A DNA stretch of 64,000 nucleotides, taken from contig JAJEJB010000015.1 of assembly GCA_022828135.1 (NCBI GenBank), positions 1 to 64,000 on the forward strand, given 5' to 3'. Both the position numbers and the translations under genes were made by a program. Shown here piece after piece: positions 25,450 to 34,062 of this stretch (within the stretch, counting starts at the first letter, position 1; every line of letters starts with the position of its first letter). The stretch comes from Acidimicrobiia bacterium (lineage in GTDB: Bacteria; Actinomycetota; Acidimicrobiia; Acidimicrobiales; Aldehydirespiratoraceae). The notes beneath the pieces were generated by a model, which was given only the letters and a program-made list of their open reading frames with translations, did not search any database and was not told where the DNA came from.

Positions 25450-26424
25450 ATGACCGATCACGCCGCCGCTCACGATCCCGCCACCGAGGCGGCGGCCGTC
25501 GTCGGCGACGGATACGACGTGCGGGTGCTGGAGCCCAGCCCGCCGGCGGTCGCCGAGGGCCCGTTCTGGGCCGACGACCCCGCCCATCCCAGCAGCCGGG
25601 GCGCCGATCCCGTGGTTGCGCCTCACTCGGGCGCCGACCTCACCTGGGACGAGCTCATCGCCGCCCGTTCGGATCTGGCCGACTTCGCGGCCGACCGCTG
25701 GCTGGGGGCTCGGCGCCAGCTCCCAGTCCGACCCCCGGACTACCCGTCGGCGCTGTTCGACTTCCACCGGCTGGCCTATTCGGTGGTGGCTGAGGCCCGG
25801 TACCGGTGCAACAGCAAGTTCGGGCTGCGGTACGCGCGGGGTGGCTTCGGCACCCCGTTCTTCGACGACGACGTTCAGGTGAGGGTGGCCGGCGACCGCC
25901 TGGTGGTCCAGGAGGCCGGGCAGGCCCGCACGGCGGCCATCACCACGCTGCGCGAGGCCGGAGAGTTCGTGGGCGTGGCACCGGGCACCACCGCTCGAGA
26001 GCACGACAGCCCCGAACTGGGCGACATCGACCGTCCTCTCGACGCGCGGGCCGACGTCGGCGAGTTCCTGGGGGCCTGGTTCGGACTGGCCACCGCCGCG
26101 CTCGAGGAACTCCGCTTCACGCCCGGGGTGATCGATCCCGAGCGGGTGCAGCTGTGGCCCGGGCACTTCGATCCCGCCATCGCCGCCGGTGACGCGGAGT
26201 CGGGCCGCCGGGCCACCTATGGCTTCTCCCCGGGCGACCATTCCCACGATGAGCCCTACATCTACGTGGCCGCCTGGGGCGACGTCGACCGGTCCGACCC
26301 GTTCTGGAACGAGGAGGACTTCAACGGCGCGTCACTGTCCTACGGCGCGCTGTGCGCCGCCGAGGACCATCACGGCGCCGCGGTCGATTTCCTCAGAGAC
26401 GGCTACGCCCGGCTCAGCCGCTGA
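25450..26424 (+). CDS. Conserved protein of unknown function
   Basis: 324 aa, soluble, no signal peptide. Distinctive stretches are PFWADDPAHPSSRGADPV near the N-terminus, LPVRPPDYPSALFDFHRLAY, and a C-terminal block WPGHFDPAIA ... YGFSPGDHSHDEPYIYVAAW followed by FWNEEDFNGASLSY. The His/Asp-rich C-terminal block (HFD, DHSHDEP) could bind a metal. I do not recognise a named domain. Its stop overlaps the ccmH stop by 11 bp in convergent orientation. Confidence 0.75.
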   Translation: MTDHAAAHDPATEAAAVVGDGYDVRVLEPSPPAVAEGPFWADDPAHPSSRGADPVVAPHSGADLTWDELIAARSDLADFAADRWLGARRQLPVRPPDYPSALFDFHRLAYSVVAEARYRCNSKFGLRYARGGFGTPFFDDDVQVRVAGDRLVVQEAGQARTAAITTLREAGEFVGVAPGTTAREHDSPELGDIDRPLDARADVGEFLGAWFGLATAALEELRFTPGVIDPERVQLWPGHFDPAIAAGDAESGRRATYGFSPGDHSHDEPYIYVAAWGDVDRSDPFWNEEDFNGASLSYGALCAAEDHHGAAVDFLRDGYARLSR

Positions 26425-27790
26425 TCGCGGCTCGCAGACCCTGGGCCTCGATGAGGCGCACCAGATCGGGGGGTTGGTGCTGTAGGGCGTCGAAAGCGTC
26501 CAAGTCGGCGCGGGCCGCGGCGGCGTCGCCCTGCTGCCAGCGGGCCAGAGCCCGGTACACCAGAGCCCCGGCGTTGGCCGGGTCGGCCGCGAGAGCCTCG
26601 TCGAGGTAGCCGACACCCAGTTCGGCCAGTTGGGCGTCGCCGCTTCGGACCAGCAGCCAGCCCCGGCCGGCCAGAGCCTCGGGCTCGCCGGGCTGCGAGG
26701 CCAGCACCCAATCAACGAGTTGCACCGCTTCGAGCAGTTCGCCCCGGGTCGCCAGAGCCTCGGCCGCGGCCAGCGCCTCGGCCACCGTGAGGGCCGTCTC
26801 GGCAAAGGCGGGGCGGTCCTCTGCGGGACCCAGGCCCGACACCGCCTGCAGCGCGGTCTCGTCTCGGGCCGCCGCCACCCTCTCGCGTACTTGTAGCTGG
26901 GCCAGCAGTTCCTCGGCATAGGGGGGCGGGTCCAGAGAGTCGAACACGGCCAGTTCCGACGCCGCGCCGGATCCGTCCCCCTGGTCCAGAGCCACGATGG
27001 CCCGGAACAGCCGGGCGTCGGGGTAGGCGGGGTCCACCGCAATGGCGTCGTCGAGATACTCCACCGCGGTGTCCAGATCGCCGCGGCGGGAGGTGAGCCA
27101 GCCCCGGTAGGTGAGGGCCTCCGCATTGGAGGGCTGGAGCTCGAGAGCTTCGTCGTAAGCGGCGATGGCTCCCTCCATGTCGCCTTCGCCCAACCGCCGC
27201 TGGGCCTCGAAGATCAGCTCGCGGGTAGTGACACGTATCTCGCCGGTGATGGAGCCCTCGGTGCTGCGGCTGCCCGACGAACGGGCCACGAGCAGGCCCG
27301 CCGCACCCGCCACGACCACGACGGCGACCGTCCACACCGCCGCGTTGCGCCAACGCCGCCGCCGCACCGCCGTCGGCGGCTGGGGCGTGTCGTGGGCCGG
27401 ACGCCGGTCTGATCGCAGCATCCCCACCACCACGGCCGCGATGCCGCCGCCGGCGAGGACAGGAAGGATCCACACCAGGCTGGTGATGCCCGACCCCGAG
27501 GGGTTGTAGTCGATGTCGACGTCGTAGGCGGCCACCAGCTGATCCCGGATGTAGGCGTCGCTGCGGCCCTCGTCCACCCACACCGCGACCTGTCGCCGGA
27601 TCTCGCGGGCCACCGGCACGTCGCTCTCGGCCACCGACTGGCCCGCACACACGGGACAGGCGAAGTCCTCGGCCAGAGCTCGGACCCGGTCGGCGTTGGT
27701 CCTGGGAGGTCCCTCGTCCAGCGCGCCGTACACGAACGCCCCCGCGGCGATCACGACGGCCGCGATCCAGCTCGCGGTTCGCCAGCTCAT
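26414..27790 (-). CDS. ccmH: CcmH-type cytochrome c biogenesis protein with TPR tail
   Basis: 458 aa fusion. Helix at ~8-24, then the CcmH redox motif DFACPVCAGQSVAESD (C45, C48), QLVAAYDVDIDYNPS, a second helix, and a cytoplasmic or periplasmic linker. From ~190 to the end are TPR repeats (MEGAIAAYDEALELQPSNAEA and similar), as in the CcmI part of other species. It reduces or presents apocytochrome cysteines for heme attachment. Last gene of the ccm operon. Its ATG overlaps the ccmG stop (ATGA). Confidence 0.85.
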   Translation of the reverse strand: MSWRTASWIAAVVIAAGAFVYGALDEGPPRTNADRVRALAEDFACPVCAGQSVAESDVPVAREIRRQVAVWVDEGRSDAYIRDQLVAAYDVDIDYNPSGSGITSLVWILPVLAGGGIAAVVVGMLRSDRRPAHDTPQPPTAVRRRRWRNAAVWTVAVVVVAGAAGLLVARSSGSRSTEGSITGEIRVTTRELIFEAQRRLGEGDMEGAIAAYDEALELQPSNAEALTYRGWLTSRRGDLDTAVEYLDDAIAVDPAYPDARLFRAIVALDQGDGSGAASELAVFDSLDPPPYAEELLAQLQVRERVAAARDETALQAVSGLGPAEDRPAFAETALTVAEALAAAEALATRGELLEAVQLVDWVLASQPGEPEALAGRGWLLVRSGDAQLAELGVGYLDEALAADPANAGALVYRALARWQQGDAAAARADLDAFDALQHQPPDLVRLIEAQGLRAAISG

Positions 27791-28338
27791 GACGGCGCCG
27801 AGAGCTGATCGATCACGTCATCGATGCCGTCGGCGGTGACCCCGCCCAACTGCTTCCAGACCACCACTCCCGACGGAGCCACGAGGTAGGACTCGGGCAC
27901 GCCGGTCACGCCGTAGGCCACGGCCGCCTGTCTCGCGCCGGTGGCCACCACGGGCCAGTCACCGCCATGGGCCGCGAAGAACTCCCGCACGTTCTCGACG
28001 CTGTCGTCGAACACCACCGACACGATCCGGGCGTCGCCGGCTGCCGAGTGACGCTCGTCGAAGTCGACGAGTTCGGGATGCTCCATGATGCAGGGCACGC
28101 AGGTGCTCTGGAAGAAGTTGACGACAACCCACCGGCCACGCCAGTCGTCGAGATCGAAGGGCTCACCCGCCACCGTCGTCCCGACCACCGCGGGCGCCAA
28201 GCCTCCCAGGATGGGGCTGGACGCCTTGCGCTCGAACGCAGAGTCCCGGGTGGCCAGCACCACGACCAGCAGCGCGGCCGCGGCCGCCACCGGCAGCGCG
28301 ATCCAGAGCGACCGCCGGCGCCGGCCACCGCTGTTCAT
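27787..28338 (-). CDS. ccmG: CcmG/DsbE-like membrane-anchored thioredoxin
   Basis: 183 aa from ATG 28338. N-terminal membrane anchor (~11-30), then a thioredoxin fold with NFFQSTCVPCIMEHP (C80, C83) and GVTGVPESYLVAPSG containing the cis-proline segment. It delivers electrons to the apocytochrome/CcmH pair outside the membrane. The start overlaps the ccmF stop as ATGA, and its stop overlaps ccmH in the same way. Confidence 0.9.
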   Translation of the reverse strand: MNSGGRRRRSLWIALPVAAAAALLVVVLATRDSAFERKASSPILGGLAPAVVGTTVAGEPFDLDDWRGRWVVVNFFQSTCVPCIMEHPELVDFDERHSAAGDARIVSVVFDDSVENVREFFAAHGGDWPVVATGARQAAVAYGVTGVPESYLVAPSGVVVWKQLGGVTADGIDDVIDQLSAPS

Positions 28339-30299
28339 GCCGGCGCCTCCGATGCGGCTGCCTCTACGGGCTGTCGGCGCCCTGGTCGGGAGGGCAGCAA
28401 CGACAAGGCCGTCCCGAGAGCCATCACGATCCCGCCCAGCCACAGCCACACCACCAGCGGCTGCACCGTGACCCGCAGGATCACCCGGTCCGCGCCGGCC
28501 TCTTCGGGGAACTGCAGCACCGACAGGGCCACGTCGTCGCGCAGCGTGGACCGCACCGACGGGATCCCGATCGTCTGGGACGCGAACGGGTAGGTGGCGA
28601 TGGCCGGCCCGTACGTCTTGGCGTCGTCGACCCGCACGAAGGCGACCCGCTCGGTGCGGTTCTCGTGGGCGACGACCGCCGAGCCCACGTAGACGATCTC
28701 GTGTCCCGCGAACGCGGCCGGCTGGCCGGCCTCCAGATCGAACTCGGCCTGGCGCACATAGGACTGGCTGGCCGCGAAGGCCACCGCCACCAGCACTACA
28801 CCCAAGTGCACGATCATGCCGCCGTTGGTCCGTCCGACCAGGCCCCGCCACCGGTGGCGGCGCACGGCCAGGAGGATCTGGCGCAGCGCGGCGCCGCCGG
28901 CGAAGCCGCCCAGGCCGAAGGCCAGCAGCGGCGCCCATCCCCGGGCCCCGGCCACCACCGAGAACACCAGCGCGCCAGCCGCGATCCACATGGGCACTAC
29001 CAGCCGCCGGGCCAGCAGTCCCGTCGGCGGACGGCCCGACTCGGAGCCCCACGGCAGCATGGGCGCCACCGCCATCAACAGCAGCAGCGCGAAACCGACG
29101 GGACGGGTCATCCGGTCGAAGTACGGGTTGCCCACCGAGATGGTGCGACCGTCGAAGGCCTCCACCAGCAGCGGGAACACGGTGCCGAGCAGCACCACGA
29201 ACGCGAAGGCGGCGAACAGGGCGTTGTTGGCCAGGAACGCCCCCTCACGCGACATCGGTGCGGCGATCCGGCCCGGCGTGCGCAGCTGGTCGCCCCGCCA
29301 GGCGATGAGCGCCAGCGACACGGCCACGATGACCGCGAAGAACACGAGGATCGCCGGGCCGATGCCCGACTCGGTGAAGGAGTGCACCGAAGCCAGCACA
29401 CCCGAGCGGGTGAGGAAGGTACCCAGAATCGTCAGCGAGAAGGTGGCGATCACCAGCGACAGGTTCCAGACCCGCAGCATGCCCCGCCGCTCCTGCACCA
29501 TCACCGAGTGCAGGTACGCGGTGCCGGTCAGCCACGGCAGGAACGAGGCGTTCTCCACCGGATCCCAGGCCCAGTACCCGCCCCAGCCCAGGGTCTCGTA
29601 GCTCCACCAGGCGCCGAGCACGATGCCGAAGGTCAGGAAGCCCCAGGCGGCCACGGTCCAGCGCCGGGTGGCGGCCAACCATCCCTCCCCGAGCCGTCCG
29701 GTGGCCAGCGCGGCCACCGCGAAGGCGAAGGGCACGGTGAAGCCCACGTAGCCGAGGTACAGGATCGGCGGGTGGAACGCCATGAGGATGTGGTTCTGCA
29801 GCAGCGGGTTGGGTCCGGGGCCGTCGTAGCCGGCTGGGACGTCGACCGAGATGAAGGGATCGGCCGGCCCGACCATGAGCGCGAAGAAGAAGGCGCTGAC
29901 CGCGAACATCACCAGCGTCGCCCACGCCAGCATCGGATCGTCGCCCCGGGCGCGGAACTTCAACGCCACTGCCACCGCGTAGCCGCACAGCACCAGCGCC
30001 CACAGCAGGATCGACCCCTCCAGCGCCGACCACAGGGTGGCCACGTTGAACACCGGGGGCGTGGTGGACGAGCCGTTGTCGGCCACGAACTTCACCGTGA
30101 AGTCCCGGGTGATGAGGGCCCGCTCCATCACCACCACCGCGACCACCGCCGCGGCCGCCATACCGAAGGTGAGCTGGCGGGCGTAGCGGCCCCAGGACCG
30201 CAGGTGCCCGGTGAGGCCAAGCCCGGTGACGACCAGGCCCATCAGGGCCGCGCCCAGCCCCGCGGCGACGGCCGCCGAGCCGAGCGCCACGTTGCTCAC
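28335..30299 (-). CDS. ccmF: Cytochrome c heme lyase subunit CcmF
   Basis: 654 aa polytopic membrane protein. The tryptophan-rich heme-handling motif GWGGYWAWDPVENASFLPWL is at 238-257. Conserved histidines lie at ENHIL-like LLQNHILMAFHPPILYLGYV and RSGVLASVHSFTE. It takes heme from CcmE and ligates it to CXXCH motifs. Its stop overlaps ccmG and its start overlaps the ccmE stop by 4 nt. Confidence 0.93.
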   Translation of the reverse strand: MSNVALGSAAVAAGLGAALMGLVVTGLGLTGHLRSWGRYARQLTFGMAAAAVVAVVVMERALITRDFTVKFVADNGSSTTPPVFNVATLWSALEGSILLWALVLCGYAVAVALKFRARGDDPMLAWATLVMFAVSAFFFALMVGPADPFISVDVPAGYDGPGPNPLLQNHILMAFHPPILYLGYVGFTVPFAFAVAALATGRLGEGWLAATRRWTVAAWGFLTFGIVLGAWWSYETLGWGGYWAWDPVENASFLPWLTGTAYLHSVMVQERRGMLRVWNLSLVIATFSLTILGTFLTRSGVLASVHSFTESGIGPAILVFFAVIVAVSLALIAWRGDQLRTPGRIAAPMSREGAFLANNALFAAFAFVVLLGTVFPLLVEAFDGRTISVGNPYFDRMTRPVGFALLLLMAVAPMLPWGSESGRPPTGLLARRLVVPMWIAAGALVFSVVAGARGWAPLLAFGLGGFAGGAALRQILLAVRRHRWRGLVGRTNGGMIVHLGVVLVAVAFAASQSYVRQAEFDLEAGQPAAFAGHEIVYVGSAVVAHENRTERVAFVRVDDAKTYGPAIATYPFASQTIGIPSVRSTLRDDVALSVLQFPEEAGADRVILRVTVQPLVVWLWLGGIVMALGTALSLLPSRPGRRQPVEAAASEAPA

Positions 30300-30868
30300 G
30301 GTTCCGATGGCTCCCAGAGCGGGGAACGACCGACGCCCTCGTCGGCCTCGGTGATGCGCTCGTCGTAGTCGTCGCGGTTGCGGTAGTCGTTGTCGTGCTT
30401 CACCAGCATCCGGTCCGAAGCGAAGTGCCAGCCGTCCGTGGCCGCCCGCGGGCCCGGGCTGGGACCTTGCCGCCAGGCCCCTTCGAGCACCACCGGCACG
30501 CCGGGCTGGAAAAGCTCAGGCGGGTCGCCGGTGTGGACGACGTCCACCACCGCCCCGTCGAAGCCGACGGGGAAGGCCAGCACCGGCCGGTCGTCCCAGA
30601 AGGCATGCACCGCATGGTCCAACGGTGTTCCCTGAAGGCGGAAGCGCTGCGAAGCCAACTCGTCGCGCCGCTCCACCGCCTCGTCGGCGTTGTAGAAGAA
30701 CAGCGCGGCGTCGCCGAGCAGGTTCGACACGAGCAGCGCCACTCCCCCGACCACGGCCACGATCACCAGCGCCGCGATCCAGCGTCTAGTCCGCGTGGAG
30801 CGTTGAACGGGCCGCGGGGCTAAGGGCGCGAGTTCTGCCTCGGCGGCGCCTGCCGACGTCTCATCCAT
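30296..30868 (-). CDS. ccmE: Heme chaperone CcmE
   Basis: 190 aa. A single anchor at ~30-50, then the OB-fold: FFYNADEA, QRFRLQGTP, VLAFPVGFDGAVVDVVHTG. The heme-binding site is H158-D-N-D-Y162 (LVKHDNDYR), the normal HxxxY form. It carries covalently bound heme from CcmABCD to CcmF. The C-terminal tail after Y162 is acidic. ccmD ends 6 bp upstream. Confidence 0.9.
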   Translation of the reverse strand: MDETSAGAAEAELAPLAPRPVQRSTRTRRWIAALVIVAVVGGVALLVSNLLGDAALFFYNADEAVERRDELASQRFRLQGTPLDHAVHAFWDDRPVLAFPVGFDGAVVDVVHTGDPPELFQPGVPVVLEGAWRQGPSPGPRAATDGWHFASDRMLVKHDNDYRNRDDYDERITEADEGVGRSPLWEPSEP

Positions 30869-30874
30869 GGCCGG

Positions 30875-31012
30875 TCACTCGCCTTTGTCGCCGGTCCGGG
30901 CGCGAGCCCGCCGCAGCAGCCGCCGGCCGCGCACCATCAGGCTGGCCGCGTAGATGCCGACCGCGGCCAGCGTGACGCCCCAGGCGCCGAGCACGTAGCC
31001 GGCCTGGCTCAC
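30875..31012 (-). CDS. ccmD: CcmD-like small membrane protein
   Basis: 45 aa from GTG 31012, which overlaps the ccmC stop as GTGA. One membrane helix (YVLGAWGVTLAAVGIYAASL) is followed by an Arg-rich tail (RGRRLLRRARAR). Size, topology and position between ccmC and ccmE identify it as CcmD, which holds CcmE in the ABC complex. It is the end of a much longer frame that is otherwise antisense or shadow. Confidence 0.8.
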   Translation of the reverse strand: MSQAGYVLGAWGVTLAAVGIYAASLMVRGRRLLRRARARTGDKGE

Positions 31013-31788
31013 CGGCCGGCCTCGGCGCGCCGAGCCGCTAGCGCATCGTCGAGGTCGCGGGCCCGAAGCTGCCGCTCCAGCCAGCCGATGCGGAAACGGT
31101 GCATCATCATCCAGAGAATCGCCATCGCGGCCACGACGAAGGCCAGGAACAGAGTGAACAGGGTGAGGTCCTCGAGCTTGCCGTCTGTCAGGGAGGACTG
31201 CTGGTGAAGGGTGCGGTTGGCCCACCAGTTCACCGACCGGTTCACGATGGGAATGTTGACCCCGCCGACCAGCCCGACCACCGCGGCCCGGGTGGCCACC
31301 GAGTCCGCATCGCCGCCGAGGGCCCGAACCGACAGGTAGCCGACCATGACCAGGAACAGGATCAGGGCGGTGACGAGACGCACGTCGCCCCACTCCCAGT
31401 AGGTCCCCCAGGTGGGGCGGCCCCAGAGCATTCCCGTGACCAGCATCAGACCGCAGAGCAGGACCCCGACCTCGGCACCCGCGTGGGCGGTGATGTCCCA
31501 CCACACCGACCGGCGCCACAGCCACATCACCGAGCCCAACGCGGTAACGCCGAGGGCGGTGTAGGCGCCGAGAGCCGACGGCACGTGCACGAAGATGATG
31601 CGCACCGAGTCGCCCTGCACATCGTCGGCCGGCGCAGCCAGAAGGCCCAGAACGGCCACGCCGGCCAGGCCGATCAGGGTGACCAGCCCCAGCCAGAACG
31701 TGAAGCGCGATCCAGTGCGAGCGGGACCGCCGAGATAGGAGGCGATCAGCGGCTCGGACGGCGCGCTCTCAGGCTCCGGGGACGTCAT
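31009..31788 (-). CDS. ccmC: Heme handling protein CcmC
   Basis: 259 aa with six predicted membrane helices. The WWD-type motif is WGRPTWGTYWEWGDVRLVTA; conserved histidines occur in IIFVHVPSALGAY and in NRTLHQQSSL. CcmC loads heme onto CcmE. The start overlaps the ccmB stop by 4 nt and the stop overlaps ccmD. Confidence 0.92.
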   Translation of the reverse strand: MTSPEPESAPSEPLIASYLGGPARTGSRFTFWLGLVTLIGLAGVAVLGLLAAPADDVQGDSVRIIFVHVPSALGAYTALGVTALGSVMWLWRRSVWWDITAHAGAEVGVLLCGLMLVTGMLWGRPTWGTYWEWGDVRLVTALILFLVMVGYLSVRALGGDADSVATRAAVVGLVGGVNIPIVNRSVNWWANRTLHQQSSLTDGKLEDLTLFTLFLAFVVAAMAILWMMMHRFRIGWLERQLRARDLDDALAARRAEAGR

Positions 31789-32480
31789 GTGTCCTCCAGC
31801 AGCAGGCCGTAGACGACCGCGCCCAGCACCGCGTTCACCGCCGCGAAGCCGGCCAGCAGGCCGACCCAGGACCAGCCGTCCACCGCGACGGTGCCGAACC
31901 CGTCGGCGAAGGCCCGGGTCGCCGCGATCAGCACGGGCGCCGACACTGGAAGCAGCAGGATCGGCAGGACCGTCTGATGGGCTCGCACTCCGGCTACCAC
32001 AGCACCGAGAAGGCTACCGGCGGTGGCCAGGCCCACCGTCGCAGCGACGCAGGTTGCCACCACCAACGGGAGCGACTCGATTTCCGCGTCGTACAGCAGC
32101 ACCACGCCCGGCACCAGCAGCACCTCCACGATCAGCAACTGCACGGCCACCGCCGCGGCCTTGCCCGCGAACGCGGCGGCCGGGGCCATCCCGCTGAGGA
32201 GCAGCATCCGGCGGGCCCCGTCGGTGGACTCCACGGCCACCGACCGCTGCACGGCCACCACGGTGGCGAACAGCACCGTCATCCACAGCAGCCCCGGCGT
32301 GGCCAGCCGCAGCGTGGGCCGGTTGGCGTCGAGAGCAAACCCGAACAGCACCAGCACGAGCACCGCGAACGGCAGCACCTGGCCCAGCGCGGTGCGGGCC
32401 CGCCACTCGATGCGCAGGTCCTTGGACGCCACGAGGACGGCGTCGCCCGCGAACAGGCTCAACCCGCGCCAGGCGGTCAC
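31785..32480 (-). CDS. ccmB: Heme exporter subunit CcmB
   Basis: 231 aa with six hydrophobic segments. It opens with a cytoplasmic DLRIEWRARTALGQVLPFAV segment typical of CcmB, and LLLSGMAPAAAFAGKAAAV follows. It is the membrane subunit of the CcmAB ABC transporter that drives release of holo-CcmE. The 4-nt overlaps with ccmA and ccmC support strict co-translation. Confidence 0.88.
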   Translation of the reverse strand: MTAWRGLSLFAGDAVLVASKDLRIEWRARTALGQVLPFAVLVLVLFGFALDANRPTLRLATPGLLWMTVLFATVVAVQRSVAVESTDGARRMLLLSGMAPAAAFAGKAAAVAVQLLIVEVLLVPGVVLLYDAEIESLPLVVATCVAATVGLATAGSLLGAVVAGVRAHQTVLPILLLPVSAPVLIAATRAFADGFGTVAVDGWSWVGLLAGFAAVNAVLGAVVYGLLLEDT

Positions 32481-33124
32481 GGCTCAAGCCCCTCCGCCAG
32501 CGTGCCGCCCGCCATCGTCACCGTGCGAGTAGCGAGATCGCCGGCCGGTCCGGTTTCGTGGGAAGCCAATACGACGGCGGCACCGGCTGCGGCCGCAGCC
32601 GAAACGACACCGTCCACGATCTCGCGGCCTTCGGAGTCGAGTCCGGCGTGGGGCTCGTCGAGCAGCCACAGCTCCGGGCGGCGCACCACGATCGCGGCCA
32701 GCGCCACACGACGGCGCTGCCCCGCCGACAGCCGATCGGTGGGGACGTCACGCAGCCGCGTGGGCAGCCCGAGACGCTCGAGCGCGCCCGGCACGTCGGC
32801 CTCGTCGACCCTGGACGCCCGAGCCCACACCTGCAGGTTCTCGGCTGCGGTCAACTCGCCGTAGAGGGCGGTGTCATGGCCGAGCAGACCCACCCGGCGG
32901 CGCACCGCGGCCCGGTCGTCACCCAAGTCGCAGCCCAGCACGTCGCCGTGCCCCTCCGACAGTCGCAACAGGCCGGCGCACAGGTGCAGCAGGGTGGACT
33001 TGCCCGCGCCGTTGGGGCCCCGCACGAGGACCACCTCCCCGCGCTCGACCTCCAGGTCGACCCCGGCCAGCGCCGGAAAGCTCCCCAGCAGCACGACCGC
33101 ATCGCGCAGACGAACGGCGGTCAC
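32477..33124 (-). CDS. ccmA: Heme exporter ATP-binding protein CcmA
   Basis: 215 aa ABC ATPase: Walker A GPNGAGKST, signature LSAGQRRRVALA, Walker B PELWLLDEPHAGLD. First gene of the ccmABCDEFGH operon. Bases 33125-33214 upstream must hold the operon promoter, but I see no clear -10/-35 there. Confidence 0.9.
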   Translation of the reverse strand: MTAVRLRDAVVLLGSFPALAGVDLEVERGEVVLVRGPNGAGKSTLLHLCAGLLRLSEGHGDVLGCDLGDDRAAVRRRVGLLGHDTALYGELTAAENLQVWARASRVDEADVPGALERLGLPTRLRDVPTDRLSAGQRRRVALAAIVVRRPELWLLDEPHAGLDSEGREIVDGVVSAAAAAGAAVVLASHETGPAGDLATRTVTMAGGTLAEGLEP

Positions 33125-33214
33125 GATGTCGTCCGGCGACTGAAGGTGCGCTTCGGGACCTGAGCCATCCCCCCAGCGTAAGAGGCCGAGCGGGTCAGGC
33201 TCGTCGTCGCCCAG

Positions 33215-34006
33215 CTAGGCGACCGGGTAGAAGTGCCCGGCGTTGACCACGAGCGTCTGGCCGGTGATCATGCGAGCCCGCTCCGACGCCATGAACACCA
33301 CCGCTTCGGCCACGTCGGAGTCGGTGGGCATCTCCCGCAGGGCCATTCCCTGGGCGATCTCGTGCTTGACCTCCTCGACGGTGATGCCCCTCGTGCCGGC
33401 CTGCCACTCGCAGTAGAGCTTGACGTTGGGCCCCCACATCCAGCTCGGAACCACCGTGTTGACCCTGATCCCCGAAGGACCGAGCTCCGCCGACAGGTCG
33501 CGTGCCAGCGACAGCAGCGCCGACTTGGCCGCCCCGTACGGGCTCTGGGGGAACTCCGCCACCGGCCTCATCGAGGCCTGTGATCCGATCAGCACCACCG
33601 ACCCCCCACCGGCCGCTACGAAGTGGGGCTCGACCGCTCGCACCACGTGAACCGCGCCGAGCACGTTGACGGTGAGATTGAGTTCCCAGTCCTCGTCCGT
33701 GGTCCGGTGCCACGCGCCCTTCTGGGTGTCGAGGGCGGCCACATTTACCACTGCGTGCAGCGCCCCGAACCGCTCGGCGGCGGCGTCGGCCGCGGCGGTG
33801 CAGTCCTCCTGGCTGGTCACGTCACCCGCGCAGGCCACCACCCGCTCGCCGGTGGGATCAAGCTCGGCCGCGGCCTCGGCCAAGCGCTCGGCGTTGCGGG
33901 CCATCACCGCCACGTTGGCGCCGTCGCGGAGGGCCAGTCGGGCGCAACTGGCGCCGAGCCCGGGGCCGACACCCACCACCATTACGGTTCGTCCTTCGAG
34001 GATCAT
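33215..34006 (-). CDS. Short-chain dehydrogenase/reductase
   Basis: 263 aa from ATG 34006. Cofactor-binding VVGVGPGLGASCARL replaces the usual TGxxxGxG. The catalytic residues are Ser in LIGSQASMRP and Tyr/Lys in SPYGAAKSAL. The C-terminus ITGQTLVVNAGHFYPV is typical. It is an SDR of unknown substrate; several members of this branch act on acyl or steroid intermediates. It is not evidently tied to the flanking genes. Confidence 0.82.
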   Translation of the reverse strand: MILEGRTVMVVGVGPGLGASCARLALRDGANVAVMARNAERLAEAAAELDPTGERVVACAGDVTSQEDCTAAADAAAERFGALHAVVNVAALDTQKGAWHRTTDEDWELNLTVNVLGAVHVVRAVEPHFVAAGGGSVVLIGSQASMRPVAEFPQSPYGAAKSALLSLARDLSAELGPSGIRVNTVVPSWMWGPNVKLYCEWQAGTRGITVEEVKHEIAQGMALREMPTDSDVAEAVVFMASERARMITGQTLVVNAGHFYPVA

Positions 34007-34062
34007 GGCTCCAGTCTCTACCGCTATCGAGCCGCTGCCAACGAAGCCGGCGGGATCAGCGT

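Noticed and set aside
28665..30368. 567-aa open frame on the plus strand opposite ccmF
   Set aside because: Antisense to a well-supported ccmF, with low-complexity His/Gly/Arg/Gln composition.
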